16,297 bases of DNA from Alkanindiges sp. (GTDB taxonomy: Bacteria; Pseudomonadota; Gammaproteobacteria; Pseudomonadales; Moraxellaceae): NCBI GenBank assembly GCA_030152125.1, contig JASLIR010000026.1:1-16297 (forward strand), given 5' to 3'. The first letter of the stretch is position 1, and each line of letters begins with the position of its first letter. A model generated the notes under the pieces. That model searched no databases, was not told the origin of the DNA, and saw nothing but the letters and a program-made list of their open reading frames with translations. Positions 14,044 to 16,297 of this stretch are shown piece by piece. The translations under genes were made by a program, and so were the position numbers.

Positions 14044-15246
14044 TTATTCGCTCACCACCACCGTATCTGCTACTTGCTTGGCCAGTGTTCTGGCCAGTGT
14101 GGTGTTTGCTGCATACACTGTGGCAACTCCCATACGGCGCTTGCTAAAACCTTCCGGTTTGCCAAACAGGCGCAGGTCGGAGCCTTTTACGGCTAATGCC
14201 TGTTCCAGGTTGCTGAATTTCAGGTTGCTGGCATCACGGCCGGCATAAATAACGGCGCTGGCAGCATGACTGTGGCGGGTAGTATCTACCGGCAAACCCA
14301 GGATAGCGCGTGCATGCAGCTCAAATTCACTCTGGCACTGGCTGGCCAGTGTCACCAGGCCGGTATCGTGCGGGCGTGGTGACACTTCGCTAAACCACAC
14401 CATATCGCCTTTTACAAACAGCTCGACACCAAATAGTCCACAGCCACCCAGCGCTTCGGTCACGGTATGCGCAATATGTTTGGCATTTTCCAGCGCTTTA
14501 TCGGTCATGGGCTGCGGTTGCCAGCTTTCCACATAATCACCGGACTCCTGACGGTGACCAATGGCATCGCAGAAATGCGTTTCAATCACACCCGTTTCCG
14601 GATTTTTGGCACGTACGGTCAGTAAGGTAATTTCAAAATCAAAGTTGATCTGGCCTTCTACAATCACTTTACCCTGATTCACCCGGCCGCCCTGCAGGGC
14701 ATATTCCCAGGCCGCATCAACCTGCTCATAGGCGGTAATGCGCGATTGGCCTTTACCACTGGAGGACATAACTGGTTTGATAAAGCAGGGATAACCGATG
14801 TCGTCGCAGGCGGCGCGGAAATTTTCCAGGCTATCGGCAAAACGATAAGAGGAGGTTGGTAGCCCCAAAGTTTCTGCGGCCAGACGGCGAATTCCTTCAC
14901 GGTTCATGGTCAGGTGCGCTGCCTTGGCAGAAGGAATTACCGTAGCCTGTCCGCTGGCTTCAATTTCCAGTAACAGGTCAGTCGCAATGGCCTCAATTTC
15001 CGGCACAATCAGGTTCGGTTTTACCTCGTCAATTAATGCCTGCAGTTCGCTGCGGTCTGCCATATTTAATACGCGTGCGTGATGCGCCACCTGCATGGCG
15101 GGCGCATTGGCATAGCGGTCGGCTGCAAATACTTCAACCCCCAGGCGTTGTAAGGCAATGGCCACTTCTTTGCCAAGTTCGCCGGAACCAAGCATTAACA
15201 CACGAAATGCAGAGGATTGAAGTGGGGTACCAAGGGTCACAGACAT
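14044..15246 (-). CDS. purT: Formate-dependent phosphoribosylglycinamide formyltransferase
   Basis: PurT makes formyl-GAR from GAR, formate and ATP in purine synthesis, bypassing the folate-dependent PurN step. It is an ATP-grasp enzyme. In 400 residues the preATP-grasp domain shows GSGELGKE (20-27), followed by VPEIEAI (81-87). The ATP-grasp has [14 protein letters not shown] (155-168), and [14 protein letters not shown] lies near the metal site. Length is close to the family's usual 390-400. I start at the ATG at 15246 ([10 protein letters not shown]), where GGAG lies 8 bases upstream, rather than at 15288, whose extra 14 residues are not PurT-like. It is divergent from the lipoprotein gene, and glnD follows it on the same strand. 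I did not find a clear PurR-type operator upstream. Confidence 0.97.
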   Translation of the reverse strand: MSVTLGTPLQSSAFRVLMLGSGELGKEVAIALQRLGVEVFAADRYANAPAMQVAHHARVLNMADRSELQALIDEVKPNLIVPEIEAIATDLLLEIEASGQATVIPSAKAAHLTMNREGIRRLAAETLGLPTSSYRFADSLENFRAACDDIGYPCFIKPVMSSSGKGQSRITAYEQVDAAWEYALQGGRVNQGKVIVEGQINFDFEITLLTVRAKNPETGVIETHFCDAIGHRQESGDYVESWQPQPMTDKALENAKHIAHTVTEALGGCGLFGVELFVKGDMVWFSEVSPRPHDTGLVTLASQCQSEFELHARAILGLPVDTTRHSHAASAVIYAGRDASNLKFSNLEQALAVKGSDLRLFGKPEGFSKRRMGVATVYAANTTLARTLAKQVADTVVVSE

Positions 15247-15278
15247 TACATGCTCCAGGGGTGGAATGGACAAAGCGA

Positions 15279-15307
15279 ATTGCATCATTGATCGGCACTG
15301 AAATCAA
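15279..15307 (-). promoter_or_regulatory. Candidate purT promoter
   Basis: TTGATT (15307-15302, minus strand) and TGCAAT (15284-15279) are 17 bases apart, each matching 4 of 6 consensus bases. The predicted leader is about 25-30 bases. The rest of the roughly 215-base divergent gap to the lipoprotein gene shows no stronger element. A TAGAAT near 15420 could serve the lipoprotein but lacks a good -35. Confidence 0.3.
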
Positions 15308-15461
15308 GCATATCACTATTGGATTTCGCATTCAGGCCATAATGACTGCTCGTTTATGGCAATCTTGCAGGCATTTTGGGTGGTTGCAGGATACTTATGC
15401 GATGAAAGGGCGTTTTGTATTAGAATAAGTACCCAGATTTATCAGTGAGTCAGGTGAGTGC

Positions 15462-15950
15462 ATGAAACAGGTGGTGATAGTGGCTTTGTGCGGGGTACTG
15501 CTGGCTTGTGGCAAGCCGGCATCTGAGGTGCAGCAGGCTGGAAAACCAACGGCCAGTGATGGTAACCATGAAGCGTATCAGGTTAAACCGGCTGTTAAGC
15601 TGTCAACCGATGCATCCGGACTGGCGCAGAAAACCTTGTCCTATTTACAGCAGTCAGAGCCTGTTTTAATTCAGTCCGGCTCTCCTGCCAATCAGGATGC
15701 ACTGGAAAAGCTGGTATTTACCCCAGTACGTGAGTTACTGGTGCAATGGCGTATGGATGTAAAGCAGACCGACAGTGTGGTAGGGGATCAATACACGATC
15801 TGTAAGGGCGCCTTGCTGTCCTTTGATGTATGGGCGCGTGCCTTGCTGGAGCGCCCTGAATCTGCGGTGGAGAAGCAGCAGCTTTATTTAAACCAGAAGC
15901 AGCTGTGTGAAAAGGCAGTGAAACTGGGCCTGCCATCCAAACAGTCCTAA
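15462..15950 (+). CDS. Putative lipoprotein of unknown function
   Basis: The 162-residue protein has a short lipoprotein signal peptide: MKQ, a hydrophobic core and the lipobox LLAC with C16 as the lipidated residue. Gly at position +2 does not signal inner-membrane retention, so the outer membrane is the likely site. A low-complexity polar linker (17-50) precedes a mostly helical Gln/Leu/Lys-rich domain with two further cysteines (C114 and C149) that could form a disulfide in the periplasm. I do not recognise the family. The ATG at 15462 follows AGGTGAG. The gene is divergent from purT and converges on rsmD, with 29 bases between their stops and no obvious terminator. Confidence 0.75.
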   Translation: MKQVVIVALCGVLLACGKPASEVQQAGKPTASDGNHEAYQVKPAVKLSTDASGLAQKTLSYLQQSEPVLIQSGSPANQDALEKLVFTPVRELLVQWRMDVKQTDSVVGDQYTICKGALLSFDVWARALLERPESAVEKQQLYLNQKQLCEKAVKLGLPSKQS

Positions 15951-15979
15951 ACGGTTGCTGTAGCCTTTTTCAAGCCGGA

Positions 15980-16297
15980 TCAGCCCTGCGTCAACTGGTA
16001 CAAGCCGCCATGTACCTGACCTGCCTTAGTCTGTTTAAGCAGTTGCCAGTTTGCTGGCAGTTTAAGTTGCGCCAGTGGCCGGTCTGCCTCTACATAAATT
16101 TTGGCGTTGGCTGTTAACAGTGGCTGAACCAGTTGCGCCAGCGTTTCCCATAAATCCAGGCTATAGGGTGGATCGAGAAAAACCAGGTCAAAATGCCGGT
16201 TAAGCAGCGGCAAGGCGGCTTCTGCGGTTTTGCTGATGACCTGTGTATGGTTTGCCTGTAGTTTTTGCAGGTTGTGCTTAAGCTGAATGGATTGCTT
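15980..16297 (-). CDS. rsmD: 16S rRNA (guanine-966-N2)-methyltransferase, C-terminal part
   Basis: The frame is open from its TGA at 15980-15982 to the right edge, giving the last 105 residues. RsmD methylates G966 of 16S rRNA in the 30S subunit. The N6-DNA-methylase-like catalytic motif LDPPY is present in FDLVFLDPPYSLDLWETL. It is followed by IYVEADRP and the C-terminal PANWQLLKQTKAGQVHGGLYQL, which corresponds to the end of E. coli RsmD (PANW..., KVAGQV...LYQ). The N-terminal part with the SAM-binding motif lies outside the window. A TTG inside the frame at 16213 is not the start; the frame continues upstream without interruption. Confidence 0.92.
   Translation of the reverse strand, partial: KQSIQLKHNLQKLQANHTQVISKTAEAALPLLNRHFDLVFLDPPYSLDLWETLAQLVQPLLTANAKIYVEADRPLAQLKLPANWQLLKQTKAGQVHGGLYQLTQG

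Noticed and set aside
15247..15288. Upstream ATG for purT at 15288
   Set aside because: The 14 extra residues are not PurT-like, overlap the promoter candidate, and lack the GGAG site that precedes the ATG at 15246.
1..16297. Mobile element, phage, CRISPR, tRNA/rRNA or toxin-antitoxin module
   Set aside because: I looked for transposase or integrase motifs, long terminal repeats, regularly spaced repeats, cloverleaf-like stretches and small paired genes, and saw none. The region reads as stable core chromosome.

Overview
The window looks like a chromosomal housekeeping segment from a gammaproteobacterium. The closest fit is the family Moraxellaceae (Acinetobacter relatives). RecA and ribosomal protein S20 read very like Acinetobacter versions as I remember them, and the glnD-dapC and yrfG-hslR pairings fit this placement. 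The assignment comes from memory of protein sequences, not from a search. Base composition and codon use look uniform. I see no transposase, phage gene, integrase, tRNA, rRNA or CRISPR array.

Layout. Positions 1-116 hold the start of a secreted protein that leaves the window on the minus strand. Positions 270-2763 are a minus-strand block: yrfG (nucleotidase), hslR (heat-shock ribosome rescue protein) and recA, with a strong terminator after recA. A divergent plus-strand set follows at 2822-5036: cysQ, a histidine phosphatase of unknown substrate, and a small conserved protein of unknown function. Facing it at 5053-6223 is a two-gene minus-strand unit whose genes overlap by 20 bases: a GFA-type zinc protein and a shikimate-dehydrogenase-like enzyme with altered substrate residues. 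rpsT (6386-6655, minus) has its own clear promoter and terminator. Divergent from rpsT is a plus-strand cassette at 6963-8958: an SDR-type NAD(P)-binding protein, an RraA/aldolase-family protein and a protein with two tandem glutathione-transferase N-domains. A conventional glutathione transferase (9031-9648) faces it. The minus-strand run purT (14044-15246), glnD (11151-13811) and dapC (9856-11040) covers purine synthesis, nitrogen sensing and lysine/peptidoglycan precursor synthesis. The right edge has an orphan lipoprotein (plus) and the 3' part of rsmD (minus).

How the genes fit together. Most are single-function core genes placed side by side. The parts that look like undescribed units are the SDR/RraA/tandem-GST_N cassette and the GFA/AroE-like pair. 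Both are tightly packed, and neither has an obvious pathway. I did not find an unmistakable new defence, mobile or RNA system. The most useful leads are residue-level: an RraA homologue with the aldolase D-X20-R-D signature, and an AroE homologue lacking the usual shikimate-binding serines. There are also several strong hairpins between genes and a near-SOS box at recA, in a family whose best-studied genus lacks LexA.
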